36,456 nucleotides of DNA, taken from contig RCNN01000231.1 in the NCBI GenBank assembly GCA_003667245.1, positions 1 through 36,456 of the forward strand. The letters are read 5' to 3'. The stretch comes from Heterostelium multicystogenum. Taxonomy: Eukaryota; Evosea; Eumycetozoa; Acytosteliales; Acytosteliaceae. Under the pieces are notes generated by a model, which was not told the origin of the DNA, did no database searches, and saw only the letters and a program-made list of their open reading frames with translations. Of this stretch, positions 1 through 11,366 are shown piece by piece. The translations under genes were made by a program, and so were the position numbers. Position 1 is the stretch's first letter, and every line of letters starts with the position of its first letter.

Positions 1-501
1 GCAAACAAGCAAATCCCATTGATGAGAATGTTTCTTCCATACTGGTATCCTCGATTACATCCTCTTTTGAATCGTGGGTTCCAAGAACTAATTCCCAATA
101 TGCCGGGTTACTGGTTCCTCGTATTCTTCTTTGCCATTCTCTTTGAGTGCGAGAAGACACTTCGTTCAATGTTGGAGCGTAGATGGGAGAGGCTATTTCG
201 TCAACGTAATTTGGAAATCAACCGGTGGAAGAATTGGTTCAAAACTCATTAATCAAGGGGCAGTTTCCCAGCATTCAATTTCAAAATTGATGTACTTGTA
301 AGTAGTATTTATTACAAAATTCAATCAATTGAACTTAGTGTTATTAACCAATCATTGTCATCATCATTAGAGAGGATTCCTTCATGGGTTTTGAATTTAA
401 CTCTCAGCTATTTGCTGATGCTTGTTGCTATGACATTCAATGTTGCATTGTTCTTTGCTGTCATTGCTGGTACCATCGTTGGTAACATTTTAGTTTGGTA
501 G
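1..501 (+). CDS. Ctr-family copper transporter, 3' part (N-terminus outside window)
   Basis: The frame is open from base 1 and ends with TAG at 499-501. The first part carries a helix followed by a short charged stretch (AILFECEKTLR), as after the first membrane segment of Ctr/SLC31 copper transporters. The last part has the two Ctr signatures: the MxxxM copper relay (MLVAM) in helix 2 and GxxxG (GTIVG) in helix 3. A TAA at 250-252 would interrupt the frame, but a GTAATT..CCCAG intron at 206-271 (66 nt) removes it and keeps frame. Without splicing the gene would be broken. Ctr proteins are trimeric Cu(I) importers of the plasma or endosomal membrane. Dictyostelium p80 belongs to this family; I infer similarity to it but cannot prove orthology. 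The gene converges on the MFS gene. Confidence 0.8.
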
Positions 502-575
502 ATTTCGTGGATACAAACCAAAGGTTACCTGCTGTGACTAGTCGACTTAAATCACAGTGATGCAGTACTTTTGGT

Positions 576-650
576 AGAATATTTAAATATTCTGACTCTG
601 CTTGTAATATTGAATTGATCGATCAATTTTATTTAATAAACATATTACAA
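576..650. repeat. Palindrome cluster in convergent gap
   Basis: Between two converging genes lie a perfect 18-nt palindrome at 576-593 (AGAATATTTAAATATTCT) and a perfect 16-nt palindrome at 613-628 (AATTGATCGATCAATT). The latter sits inside a 9-bp inverted repeat (602-610 with 642-650, arms TTGTAATAT/ATATTACAA). A further CTGTGA/TCACAG pair brackets about 530-556. The position after the Ctr stop and before the MFS stop suggests a bidirectional 3'-end or terminator structure, which is inference. AT-rich DNA makes short palindromes common, but three nested ones in about 75 bp are notable. Confidence 0.6.
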
Positions 651-703
651 TATTCGAATACAACAGTAACTAGATGATATATATAAATGATTACTCATGT
701 TTC

Positions 704-2465
704 TTATTTGTATTTATTGAATGTTATTTTCAAGGATTGGAATTTCGATGTGGTTTGTTGTAGAAATAGTAAAGGAATGCCACTGCATTGAATGACCATG
801 ATGATTGAATAGGAAAGAGTAAACGACAGCAGATTTAGATGCTGTTTCAGTAGTGTACTGTAGATGGTCCAATCAATATTCCAAAGCTGTAGACCACACA
901 GAATAGTGAAAGGATCTTGGCGTTATGCTGTCCTGACTCCTGTGGATCAACTATATATGTGAGGATTGGTATGATACGGATTGAAAAAATATTGCTGGCC
1001 ACCTCCGATGATTGGGATCACGAGGAAAAGAAGGCCAAAGTGGGGCAGTTTTGCCACTGAAGAATGGCATGGCAACAGCTGTTATCAGTGCGCAATCGAT
1101 GACATTTTGGTTCTTGTTATGTAGTTGTGGTCTGTCAGATATCCAGATATGGGGGACAACACCAAGAATGGCGCAATAAATATACCAAAGAGTAGCGCAG
1201 TGAAGCTAGTATTTTTTCCTCTTCCATAGTTCGTGTTCAACGAGCAGTGGAAGAATTGGCTCCAATGCAGACATACCGATACCGAAAACAACAATGGAAG
1301 AAAGCGTCAGCCAGACATCTACTCTTTTTGACGACCATGCGATAGAACTCCTTCTCACTCATAACAGGTATCTGGGGATTTGCATCGTCTTTGAATGCAA
1401 CTTCAATCGAATACCTCATCGGCATCGCCATCCATATCGACCTGAATAGTGGTTGGAGCCAGAATGGCACCATTGCTATGCACCATTGCCATTGAGGCAA
1501 TCTCGTCCCCTGACTCTAATTTATAATGCGAGGTGGAATTTAAATCATGATTGTCGTCCTCCTCTATTTGCTGAACAATCAGTTGTTGGTTTAATGTTTT
1601 CCTATTAGCTCATCATTGTTTGTAGTTGTTTGTTCTTCTTGCTCCTGCTGGTCCCCAAATTGTTTGTATCCACATCTGTATGCGGAGCCTGGTGTTCGTT
1701 TTGATTAATCTTGTTCTGAGTGTATATTGCTGCTGCTGTTGTTGTTTAATATATCGAGTCCAATGTAGTTGGCGCCATCCTGCAAAGTGAGTTGATTGTT
1801 TTTATCAGTTTCGCCACATCGTTTCCTTTTGATTCTTTTAGCTTTTTCAGGATTTTAATGTTGCTGTCGTCCACCAAAACTACACGAGTGATCAAGTCGA
1901 ATATGACAAACACTGCGCTAATGTAGAAGGGAACGTAGTATCCAAAGTGATCGTAGGTGACACCTCCGATGATGGGTCCGAAGAGTGCGCCAATCGTATT
2001 TCCTCCAATGACAAGTCCACTCACGGTGCCAAATTCCTGATTGAGTAGATGTCTGCAATCAAAGCAAGTCCAACTACCCACGCAACAGCACTGCTCAGTC
2101 CCTGCACGAGACGGGCAAATAAAAGCACTGCCAAATGATGTCCATATGCAAACATCATTGTCGATATCGCTAACATGGCCATTCCTAAAAGAAATGGTGT
2201 TCTTCTTGCCGATACGATCGGAGACAATTCCAACAAATCGGTGTGCCAATCAGACATCCCGCGGAAAACATTGCAAACAACAATCCGGTGACGGCCTCTT
2301 TTTGGTGGTATTTCTTCTCCATAACACCAGGCATAATTGGCAGAATAATTCCATAGCAAATCATATCGGTAAACAATGGCAAATGAAATGGAAATCAAAA
2401 TCGAAGTTTTCGAAAGACCTAACTTTTCTCCATATTTCTATTATTTTATCTCTACTTATTTTCAT
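704..2465 (-). CDS. MFS transporter, SLC18/vesicular amine transporter-like, frame-disrupted
   Basis: Reading the minus strand in whichever frame is coding gives a near-complete 12-helix MFS protein. Landmarks are LFTDMICYGIILPIMPG (helix 1), a GIVSDRIGKKN loop (motif A-like, about 2215-2250), ARLVQGLSSAVAWV (helix 4), GPIIGGVTYD and VPFYISAVFV (helices 5-6), a long acidic and low-complexity loop (about 1400-1780), then GIGMSALEPILPLL (helix 7), SPISGYLTD and VVYSFGILIGPST in the C-half. The D-rich first helix and the GP-rich fifth helix are typical of proton-coupled vesicular amine or DHA1 exporters. A plausible ATG is at 2463-2465 and a stop at 704-706. At least about eight frame changes are needed, more than in any neighbour, so it may be a true pseudogene or a poorly sequenced stretch. 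Substrate cannot be stated. Confidence 0.7.
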
Positions 2466-2997
2466 TTTTTCCTATTAACTCTTAAAAAAAGGTATATATA
2501 TTTCCTAAAATTTCGTTAAAATACTGCTATGATTTATTGTTATCTTCAAATCATTATTTTCCTGAATAACTAAAATAATTGTATTTATAAAATAACTATT
2601 TATAAAAAGCTATTTGCTAATAGAAATAGAAATAGGTAATAAAACGTAGTGATAATAGTAGTTGTAGTAGTCTTTGAAACAATTGGTGGTTGATGAATGA
2701 ATGTTGTGAAATGAATGAATGAAACCTATTCAATCAAATTAATTCACTAATCAAAAGAATGGTGGTTGTGATGATGATGGTCGTGGTGTTGTAATCATTT
2801 AAATACCCCCACACATTTACACACCGCTTCATTTTCACACCATCAAATAACCAATCGAACCTTATAATTATATGAAAAATGTAAAAACAAAAAAAACATT
2901 TAAAAACAAATTTGTCGTTTTTCATTGAAATTAAGACATTCTAACGTGGTCTCTTACGTTCACGATGGACTTGTTCTCATACAAATAGAGCAAGTTA
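2466..2997. other. Intergenic, AT-rich
   Basis: Upstream region of the MFS gene and downstream region of the first ELO gene. It contains A/T runs and simple GAATGAATG-type repeats near 2690-2720. I see no convincing coding or structured RNA signal. Confidence 0.5.
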
Positions 2998-3925
2998 TTA
3001 TTCATTCAGATGATGCAGATCCAAATGATGTTGATGTTGATTATGATTAATATTAATTAAATAAATAAGGTGTTTACTTTGTTTGATTTGTTTTCTATAG
3101 CTGCTAACGTAGAATTGGAGGAAGAGGAATAGGAAACTACCAATAACAAAGTTGGAGAAATTGGTTGCAAATAAAGATCCACTGCATGTTGGGTAGAAGT
3201 AGTGATAGACATGCCATATGCTGTGCAATACGATGTCGAAAATGAATTGAATGATCTGTACACGGGTGATATACTTCTTCCACCATGGGTTCTCACCGAG
3301 TTCGCATACAAAGTAGTAATAATACATGACTACGGTGTACTGCACAGTTTGCCAAGATGTCTCCCCATTGGAAACCTGTCTTTTGATCCAAACTGATCCA
3401 ACATAACCAGAAAGTAATGAAATGATGATAGACATGCAAGAACAACAGTTTTTTCTAGAGTTATTATGATGAAATAGAAAGTTAACAATTACTTCAAACT
3501 AACTAGTTATCTCATATAATTGAAGTTATATATATATATAATTACCTTTCTTAAAACTAGGAGAATGGTGTCCAAGAACTCGTATACCTTGGAGAGATAG
3601 AAGATGTAGTAGAAGAATTGAATTTGACCTTTGGTGTTTGGCTGGCAAACAATATGGTATAGACCTTTTGGAACCTCTACCAACAATGGTAATAAGATTC
3701 CAACAACCATAACCAATGACAAGAATGACAAGAATACATTATGTGCAATGCATACATAACGCAACTGAATTTTTCCTTTCTACCTTTCATGTACTCTTGC
3801 AATCCAAAAACAACAATCAAATATCCAATGCTGGCCAACACTGGAACATAGATAGATGAGAATGGAGTAACTCCTGTTTCCCATTCAAAATTACTAATAT
3901 ATCTATAAGTATTTTGAATATTCAT
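2998..3925 (-). CDS. ELO-family very-long-chain fatty acid elongase (copy 1)
   Basis: This is a condensing enzyme of ER fatty-acid elongation. Exon 1 is 3546-3925, starting at ATG 3925 with MNIQNTYRYIS. Exon 2 is 2998-3454. The intron 3455-3545 runs GTAATT to CTCTAG. Visible family motifs are KVYEFLDTILLVLRK, the catalytic histidine box LHVYHH just after the splice, VHxxMYYYYF, and a TRVQIIQF segment, with five or more hydrophobic helices. The product would be about 278 residues, normal for ELOs. Two single-base slips break the frame: a T5 run at 3770-3774 (one base short, between GRKEK and LRYVCIAHN) and a G pair at 3334-3335 (one base too many, in the VHVVMYYYY motif). Correcting both makes the exon phases close, so I infer sequence errors, not decay. 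A paralogue lies at 6480-7340. Confidence 0.85.
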
Positions 3926-4994
3926 TGTGTATATCTTTTTTTTTTTTTTTTTTTTTAATTACCAAATAAAAAAAATATAAATATATATATAGTAAAGTAA
4001 TAAATAAATAAGGTTAAGAATCAAACAAACTAACTAATCAGCTGTATTAATTATAAACTTTAATATTAAATCAATCATATTTACACAAATTCATAAATAA
4101 ATAATAATAATAATAATAATTAATGATTCCATGACCATTAACCGAAAATATCAGTAAGTGAATATCCAATTGGCAATGCTTTTTGATTGTTTGGGAACTG
4201 AGAGTCGCTCAATCCCTCTGAAATTAACTAAATTTGATTTTTTTTTTTGTTTTTCAAAATGTGATTTATTTCAACTTGGCAAAGCTATCAAATTGCCACA
4301 AACCCTAAAAAGGATTCATTATTTTGAACGATCTTATTGACCGATTAAGATTGAATGTAATCATTAATTAAGATGTTTTCTTTGATTACATATTTGAATA
4401 TTTTTTGGTCCTCAAAAGGTCATTTTCAATGTATTGTTGATGAACCGAAATTTGTAATAATACTAATACAACAAAAATCCAAAATATTTTTATAACCGAA
4501 CAACAAACTCTACTTATTTTTAATATGACTCACATCGAAATATTGTTATTCAGAAACATAGTATAAATCCAAAGAATAAGATTTGAATTATATAATTCTT
4601 TTATCCATTTTTTGCAATGTTAATATAGAGAGACAAGGGTACCTAACCAGTCATATTGGTTATCACCAATAGGTCTTACTATTTGTCGACCAATAAAACA
4701 AATTGAATAAAGTCCTTGTGATGGTGGAGTACAAATACAAAATGATTTTTAAATCCATGTTTGAACTTAAATTTCATTGATTCTTCAATGACTTCTAGAA
4801 CAGTGGGTGACATATACTTTGACACCTTCAAAAATTCGTTTTCATTTTCCATTTTTTTAAAAAAAATAACCACAATTCTAAGTTTTCATTAAATATAAAG
4901 ACATTTATATATTAAAATCTTTATTTGTTTATTTATTATTATTTAAAAGTTTCTTATTATATTTATATACATATTTAAAGATGTCACCTATTTG
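3926..4994. other. Intergenic region with possible FNIP fragment and short ORF
   Basis: Divergent upstream region shared by ELO copy 1 (-) and CIAPIN1 (+). It opens with a T run of about 22 and (TAA)n near 4100. On the plus strand, 4158-4340 encodes a fragment containing SIPLKLTKFDF and LPQTLKRIHYF, which resembles dictyostelid FNIP repeats and may be a decayed gene piece. On the minus strand, 4679-4873 is a 64-codon reading frame with no family I recognise. Neither has a convincing gene structure. The promoters of both flanking genes should lie here. Confidence 0.35.
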
Positions 4995-5889
4995 ATGTTT
5001 CAAAAGATTAAAAAGACAGATACTGTTCTTGCTTTAGTTAGTAAGGACTACCCTTATATAGTCAGATTATAGATGCTTTAAAGGCTGCATCTGATAATGT
5101 TACAGAGACTGCTGCTACTGGCGCAACTTTTGATTATATTGCTATTGTCAGCGGTGCTAACTTGACTGGAGTTCAGCAACTCTCACAGCAACTTAAAGCA
5201 GGTGGATCTATTGCAGTTTACCAATCGACACAACAAAACTTAACTTTAGATTTCTTGATGAATGGGTTTAGTCGATGTAGTACAATCAGAGAACAGTGGT
5301 TTGGTATGATTCTTGTTTTATGATCCTATAATGGATATCATCGTTATAAAACTACTATACTAACATACATTTTACGTATATCATGATTAGTTTGTTACAG
5401 TTGCAAATAAGCCAGATTGGAATCAAGGAACAAGTGATAGTGTAAAGATTGAACCCAAATCAGCTGGTTGGGGTAATATCAATAGCAATGATGCTACAAT
5501 GGACGAAAACGATTTATTAAGCGAAACAGACAAGAATATTAAACCATCAAGTAAGTAAACTTTGTCAATTGCTTACCCATGATCATTTATGATATTAATA
5601 CTTGTAAAATATTATAGCCTCATTGGATGATTGTGAAGTTGGTTCAAAGAAGAAGGCATGCAAGAATTGTACTTGTGGTAGAGCAGAGATGGAGGCTGCT
5701 GGTGAGGAACCACCAAAGCCAAAATTGACAAAGGAGATGTTAGAGAACCCAGGTGTTAACAGTAACTGTGGTAGCTGTTCATTGGGTGATGCCTTCAGAT
5801 GCAAAGGATGTCCATACAGAGGTTTACCAGCTTTCAAAGTCGGTGAAAAGATTGTTCTTCCAGATGACTTTTTGACTGATGACCTTTAA
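4995..5889 (+). CDS. ciapin1: CIAPIN1 / anamorsin (Dre2), cytosolic Fe-S cluster assembly
   Basis: Anamorsin passes electrons from Tah18/NDOR1 to the cytosolic Fe-S scaffold and carries its own clusters. Exons are 4995-5303, 5401-5550 and 5618-5889, with introns 5304-5400 (GTATGA..TTACAG) and 5551-5617 (GTAAGT..TTATAG). The N-terminal part resembles the degenerate methyltransferase-like domain ([19 protein letters not shown]). The C-terminal CIAPIN1 domain has [16 protein letters not shown] and the twin CxxC segment [17 protein letters not shown], ending in [10 protein letters not shown]. Near 5030-5070 the frame shifts. This is either one missing base (keeping a [11 protein letters not shown] peptide) or a very short 32-nt GTAAGG..TATAG intron. 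Both keep phase, and I favour the missing base. The product would be about 243 residues. Confidence 0.9.
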
Positions 5890-6479
5890 ACGATAAACTC
5901 TATAAATCACAACAGCAATGCCCAAATTATTATAATATAACTTGGAAATATTTATTATGCTAACTTTGTAATAAACCAACTAAAAAATCACATAACATCT
6001 TTACATCTTTACATCTTTACATTACTAACTAATTATATAATTAATTGTGTCGGCTTGGGAGGGAACTTTTGGGAATATAGTGGTAATTCATTAACATTCA
6101 CCCAATTTGCAACACCAAATATATAAGGCAAATGATGATTTTGATGCAACAACAGCTGGAGTGACAATGTCGCACTTGTTTCTGATAATTTTTTTCTGCA
6201 CTCAGATATGTTGGGTGCTGTGTCGCTTAGGCGGGCTAAGCAATAAAAATTTAATAAAAATATAAAATTTAATAATAAATATGATTTTGACAAAAAGAAA
6301 TCAGGCGATTTTATTGAGTGCAAAAAACAAACACCCTCTGGGCTTACGCTCTTGACTGCAACTTGAACTGTTTGAGATAGTCATCATCATCAAACATAGA
6401 ATTATTAAAAATTAAATATTATATATATATAGCCTGTATACTATATATTTAGTTGTTAATTAATTAGTTCGAAGAAAAG
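5890..6479. other. Intergenic, upstream of ELO copy 2
   Basis: AT-rich spacer with a short less AT-rich patch at about 6150-6240. It includes a triple repeat of the unit CATCTTTA near 5995-6020. No gene is supported. The last 60 bases before the ELO start contain TATATATATA and are probably the promoter. Confidence 0.45.
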
Positions 6480-7340
6480 ATGGATATCCTAGCTTTGGGT
6501 AATAATATGATGGATAACTTCAGATGGAATGAGAATACCCCTCTCTCCGATCGTATCTATCCAGCAGCCACTGCTATCACCTATTTGGTTGTTATCTTTG
6601 GATTGAATGTAAGTGGCTCAAAATTTATATGATGGCGATGTCGAATAATTATTAACTCCAGGATTCCTTTCTTATGGTGCCAATAGAAATTCATGAAAAA
6701 CAGAAAACCATTTACATTGAAAGGAGTTTCGATTGTCCACAATTTCAATTTGATTGTGCTCTCACTTACAATGATGATTGGTGTTTTGGAAGCTGCCTAC
6801 AGACAAGCACAAGAGGAAGGTGGTTTCTCATTGCTCTGTGAGAACAAACCAAATGCTGTCAATGGTAGAATTGGATGGTGGATCTATGTTTTCTATGTTT
6901 CTAAATACTACGAACTCTTCGACACTGTCATTTTGGCACTCAAGAAGAAGCCATTGATTTTCTTACACATTTTCCATCACATGGCTATGGTTCCAGTCAC
7001 CTGGCAATGGCTTAACGACCAATGGTTGGTTGGTTCATGGTGGTGCGTCTTTGTAAACTCATTCATCCACACCATTATGTATTACTACTATCTCCAAACC
7101 ACTCTCGGAAATGACTGCTGGTTCAAGCGTTACATTACCACCTCACAAATCATTCAATTCCTTACTGGAACTGCCATCGTTTCCCACTGGTTCTACATTA
7201 GAAAGTCAGAGAACTGTCAAGGTGGAATTGCTCCAGCCATCGTCTCTTACGTTATCAACACCCTCTTCATTGGACTTTTCATTCGTTTCTACATCAAATC
7301 CTACTCGACAAAGAAACAAGTCGTAAAGAAAACACAATAG
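6480..7340 (+). CDS. ELO-family very-long-chain fatty acid elongase (copy 2)
   Basis: The gene has two exons, 6480-6608 and 6687-7340, separated by a 78-nt intron GTAAGT..CAATAG, giving 260 residues with no frame error. The start MDILALGNNMMDNFRW is the first ATG after the TA-rich promoter. Motifs are KYYELFDTVILALKKK, the catalytic histidine box HIFHH at about residues 137-141, HTIMYYYY and TTSQIIQF. The C-terminus is basic (KKQVVKKTQ), as is common for ER-retained ELO proteins. It catalyses the malonyl-CoA condensation step of elongation; chain length cannot be deduced. Its intron sits near residue 43, whereas copy 1 has an intron just before the histidine box, so the two are not a recent duplication. 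The stop is only 32 bp from the stop of the convergent FNIP gene. Confidence 0.93.
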
Positions 7341-7372
7341 GAAAAGTTAAATAAAGTTAAAATTCTAATTTA

Positions 7373-8733
7373 TTATATATTAATATTATCTTGGAATTGA
7401 TCAACATCATCAAAAAATTCATAGTCATCTCCACCAAAATTATCATCTTCCTCTGAGAAGTCATCGTTTCCCAAGATAATATCGTTTCCCAAAATAATAT
7501 CGTCTCCAAAAATCATATTTCCCATATATGAGTTAATGTCGGATTCTTCGTAGTCTAACAGTTTGTCCATCTTATCGAGTTCCAGCAGAATTTGACTCTG
7601 ATCAAATAAGATCTCTTCAGCTTGGAGAGTATTAACAATGGCTCCCGCGGTTAGATTGTTAAGCATAAGCACATGATCTGATCCAAAGAATCCGCCTTCT
7701 CCTCTACGAATACTGAGAGTCCGATATCTCGTTTTCAGGTGAAGAGTAGTAATGGTTGGAGGAAAATCATCCAATCTGTTCACTCTATAGAACTTTGAGT
7801 ATGCTGTTATTTCCTTGAGTGTGTCAGGAATTTCCAAACCACATCTCGTAAATCTACTTCTGTAGCTATAACCAAATACAATCGATTCCAAATTAGCTAG
7901 AGCAGACTGACATAGCTTTTCATTAAAGTAATAACCAAACTTTAGATGTTTCAAAGTTGGAGGGAATTGAGTTGTTTCAAGAGATTGATTGAATAGCTGG
8001 CCAAACACCAGAGTTCTAAGTCTGCTAGGAAGTCTGACATTTACAACTTGATTAAATCTATTTCCAATTTCAAGATATTCAATGCTATCTGGGAGGTTAT
8101 CGGGCAATTCAACAACGCCACCTAGATGAAGATATTTCAGTTTGGGAGGCAGACTACCTTCCTCAATACTTGAGGAAAAGAAAGAACCAAGATTTAGATA
8201 CTCCAAGTTTGGAAGAACCATATCTCCTCTGTTAATATTATAATTAAATTTGTCAAGTGTTAATCTTCTTAAATTGACTGGAAATAATTTTGTATTTAAT
8301 TGTAGATATCTAATATTTATATATAATGTTTCATAGTTATCTATAAATATAAATAAAAGACTTTGTATTAGATTACAAACTTATTAAATATTTACATAGT
8401 TATAATTCAATAATTACCTTTTTCACTATCTGTTAATTCTTTCAAGATGTTGTAGTCCATGAAAAAGATCTCATCATTTTTATCTTCAGGTTGGCTATTC
8501 TTGTCGATAATCGACTGATTCAAAATATGTTGAAAAGAGTTTAATTTGAAGATAGAATGGTAGTATAGCTCTGCTTTATATCTTGTTATATATTTCTCAT
8601 TAAAAGTCAATATCTTCTCTTTTTTGTTAAAAAATGATTTACAACAACATGCTAAACATATCCTATCGATATTACTATCTAAATTAGATATAATCGTTTG
8701 AAGTAATATATTAGATAATTGTTGCAAAGACAT
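7373..8733 (-). CDS. F-box and FNIP-repeat protein
   Basis: Exon 1 is 8418-8733 and exon 2 is 7373-8340. The intron 8341-8417 (GTAATT..TTATAG) preserves frame, giving 427 residues. Residues 1-45 look like an F-box (LSNILLQTIISNLDS, then CCCKSFFNKKEK). About residues 145-310 hold FNIP-type leucine-rich units (LPPKLKYLHLG, LPDSIEYLEIGNRFNQ, LPSRLRTLVFGQLFNQ, FPPTLKHLKFGYYFN). The tail is acidic with two consecutive copies of a DDIILGN-like unit. F-box/FNIP proteins are greatly expanded in dictyostelids and are thought to be SCF ubiquitin-ligase substrate receptors. The substrate is unknown. The frame is intact throughout, unlike many neighbours. Confidence 0.88.
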
Positions 8734-8996
8734 CTGATTGAAATATCTATATATGTATGATCAGGTGATGATAAGACCTTTAACTAACTAAATGATTGCA
8801 AATATAATTAGTTTAGTTGTTATTTACAAGTTTAGAAATGTTAAAGATGTTCATATCACACTACCACACATGTACACCACATTAATTTCATTAACTAATT
8901 CTAGGAAATTCTAGAATAAGATCTGATTTGCGCTTTCATGATGTTTTAGGAAATAAATAAATGAAGAACGTTTTTGGTTTGGGTTTTATTTGTTGA

Positions 8997-10417
8997 TTAC
9001 AGTGTGGTGATGGTGGTGTTGGTGTTGGAATATTCGATCCAACCTTTGTCTAAATGAACGTTTGAATCATAGATTGAGTATTCTCTCATCTTGGCGCTGA
9101 TGCTATAGTGATGCTGTTCTAGATCGTCAACACAAGCTAGATATTGTTTCTCTGCAGTTTGTTTGCCCTTGTTGTACATTCTCATTGTTACGAATCGCTG
9201 TTGTTCTCCATCGCTCGATTTAAATGCATTCTTTGAGAGATGTGCGTGATGTCTTGAGACTATCTGGTGCAGTTCTGTATAGTCAGGCTCGGCAGGTAGC
9301 GTCAGTTTGATGTGAAATTCAAAGTAGTTCTCTGGTGATACTTTATCCAGAGAATCGTCAGCCAAAGGAACACCTTCACCAGAGAACATAATCTCGACTT
9401 TGATTCTTGTAATTGTATAGCCTTGTTCTATCAGCTGCTGTGCGAGATGATATGCCAACTTTTGTATTTGGCTGAGAGACTCGCCCCTGTGGTAAGAGGA
9501 GGTCATGAGCTGCGTTGGGTGCTCACCCTTAGGCAGCTCTATCAGCACTGGTTTGCAGCCAATTTTTTTACAAACATCTTTGAATCTATCTACACCTTCG
9601 CCGCCACCACCAACCATAAGATCATTCTTAACCGTAATATGAATTTCAAACAAGCCGATAAATAGATGATTCCTCAGTTTCTCCGACAGCTCCAAGTATG
9701 CATTGTATCTACCACTTGTAATAAAGTTATTTTGTAGTCCATTTGACCTGTTATTCGACTTGAATATACGACTGTTTGTATTAAATCCTATGTCAGTAAA
9801 TGCACATTTGCATCATCACAACTACCATAGGAAGCTTACTAAATGCTATCGCAATGTTCTTGATTGCTATTCTTATTGTTTATATCTATTGTACCATTGA
9901 TTTCTGAGTGAATTCCATCAATTGTAACGCCATTTAAAGTGTAGTACACAGATATATGTAATATAGCTTTGCAATCATTGAATTTCGTCAAATCAATACC
10001 AAGAGACGCATCCGTAGATTGTTGTAATGTTTCTGATTGAAGATGAGTCAGCTGTGATTCGTTTAGTGTTGCTATTTCGTTGTTCTCGTCGTCATGAATC
10101 GATATCGAGCGAAACTCGGTAAAACAAGGATGTTCGATTTGGTTGAATTGCTTTGTGAGAATTTGCTTTGCATATTCGCAATTGGCATTGTGTGTGTGAC
10201 GATGATTATCACCATCGATCTGGTTGTAGTAGCCAGGAGTATCTGTCATCGATAGCAAATTCAAATGCTGTTTGAAATCAGCCATTATTCTAACTATTTC
10301 ATTGTGGTAAATAAGAGTATCGATGTTCGATTTCGATATAAAGTAGAGATCTTTCATGGTTGTCGATGCTACAGCAATTGTAGAGTTTATGATGATTTCG
10401 ATTCTACAATTCTCCAA
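8997..10417 (-). CDS. Conserved protein of unknown function, probably two exons
   Basis: The C-terminal reading frame (8997 to about 9790) is a compact, conserved-looking domain: FEIHITV, GCKPVLIELPKG, QLMTSSYHRG, YFEFHIKL, AHLSKNAFKS, RFVTMRMYNKG, and a YDSNVHLDKGWI end. It has no ATG at its start, and the frame runs upstream without one. A second open frame (9839-10417, ATG at 10417) ends exactly where a GTAAGC donor begins (about 9839). A TGACATAG acceptor lies near 9790, giving an intron of about 50 nt. The phases miss by one base, so either there is one indel (T3 run at the junction) or these are two genes. I cannot name the family or a function. The upstream half is not recognisable. 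Confidence 0.6.
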
Positions 10418-11044
10418 TATAAGTCGACCCTATAGACAAAGGCTACATTCTATGATTTATTAAAAATGTGTCGTTTTTAAATATGAAAAAAACAAGAATT
10501 CGATGTTTTAGTGGAAATTTGGGTCACGAAATATATTTCCCAAATTTAACCTACTCTTAAATATACATTTTTAAATACAATTTGGTACTTTCATCCTTAA
10601 AAAGTATAGTGTATGAGTCAGAACAAATGAGTTTATCATATTAAATTATCTTTTCACATCTTATCTAAAAGTATAAATTATAAAAATCCAAATTTCTAAA
10701 AACATTTTTGTTGATTTTGTATTTTAATTAATTAAGGTTGATCGTTTTTGTAGCCAGTGGTTTTAACTTTTGTGCCAAAACTCTTTGAAAGATCTTTTGT
10801 AATAAAGTGCTGGGAGCCTTGTATTATAAAGTGGATGAAGTTTTTACAGATCTGCCAAAATTCCATATTTGGATTTTGAAGATCCAATTCATTCCCCTTT
10901 ATATAGCACCTTTCTCCATTTCTTGTTTTCTAATTATAACTTAAGTTGAGTTGAATTTAGTTTCATTGTTTTAGATTCTAATGTGGTAAACTTTTTTTTT
11001 TTTTAATCATCCAGGTGATCATAATTTATTAACTAATTAAAAAT

Positions 11045-11118
11045 GGTGAGGGTCAGAACCTCACGGTGTTCTATATATATATATATTTCACGACATAAAG
11101 GGACAGTCGTGATTGTCC
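11045..11118. repeat. Two-hairpin structured element, copy 1
   Basis: Hairpin A has arms GTGAGG (11046-11051) and CCTCAC (11059-11064) with loop GTCAGAA. About 24 nt of TA-rich spacer follows. Hairpin B has arms CACGAC (11089-11094) and GTCGTG (11106-11111). The loop of B contains GGACA (11101-11105), which can pair with TGTCC at 11114-11118, forming a possible H-type pseudoknot. A T run precedes it (about 10992-11004) and another follows. Copy 2 at 11367-11423 has the same order with different but still pairing arm sequences. Confidence 0.5.
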
Positions 11119-11366
11119 GAAATATATATATTTTTTTCTTTTCCTATTTTCCAGTTTTTTTTGTTGATTTTGTGTTTTGTATTCATATCCAAATGAATTG
11201 CAATTTCGCATGACTTCGTCCTTCAGCTGGTGGATTCAGGGTTCCGAATGGAACTTTGGAGAAACAAAAAACAATTCCTAGGTGCCTCATAAAGAGAAGC
11301 CAAACCTCTGTTTTGTTTTTGTTTTTTTTTTTTTTGTTGTTATAACCATACAGTTGTTTATTTAAG

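Noticed and set aside
2041..2478. 145-codon plus-strand frame over the MFS gene
   Set aside because: It is antisense to recognisable MFS helices and has no motif of its own.
3930..3960. Long T run as a Pol III terminator or ncRNA end
   Set aside because: T runs of this size are common in this DNA and no promoter box or structure precedes it.
4995..5070. 32-nt intron in CIAPIN1 exon 1
   Set aside because: Phase works, but the length is below that of every other intron here and it would delete a DYP..QII peptide that fits the domain. A single missing base is more likely.
6033..6323. 96-codon minus-strand frame with a hydrophobic start
   Set aside because: It lies in the spacer upstream of ELO copy 2, with AT-run codons at the start and no family resemblance. 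I found no splice or promoter support.
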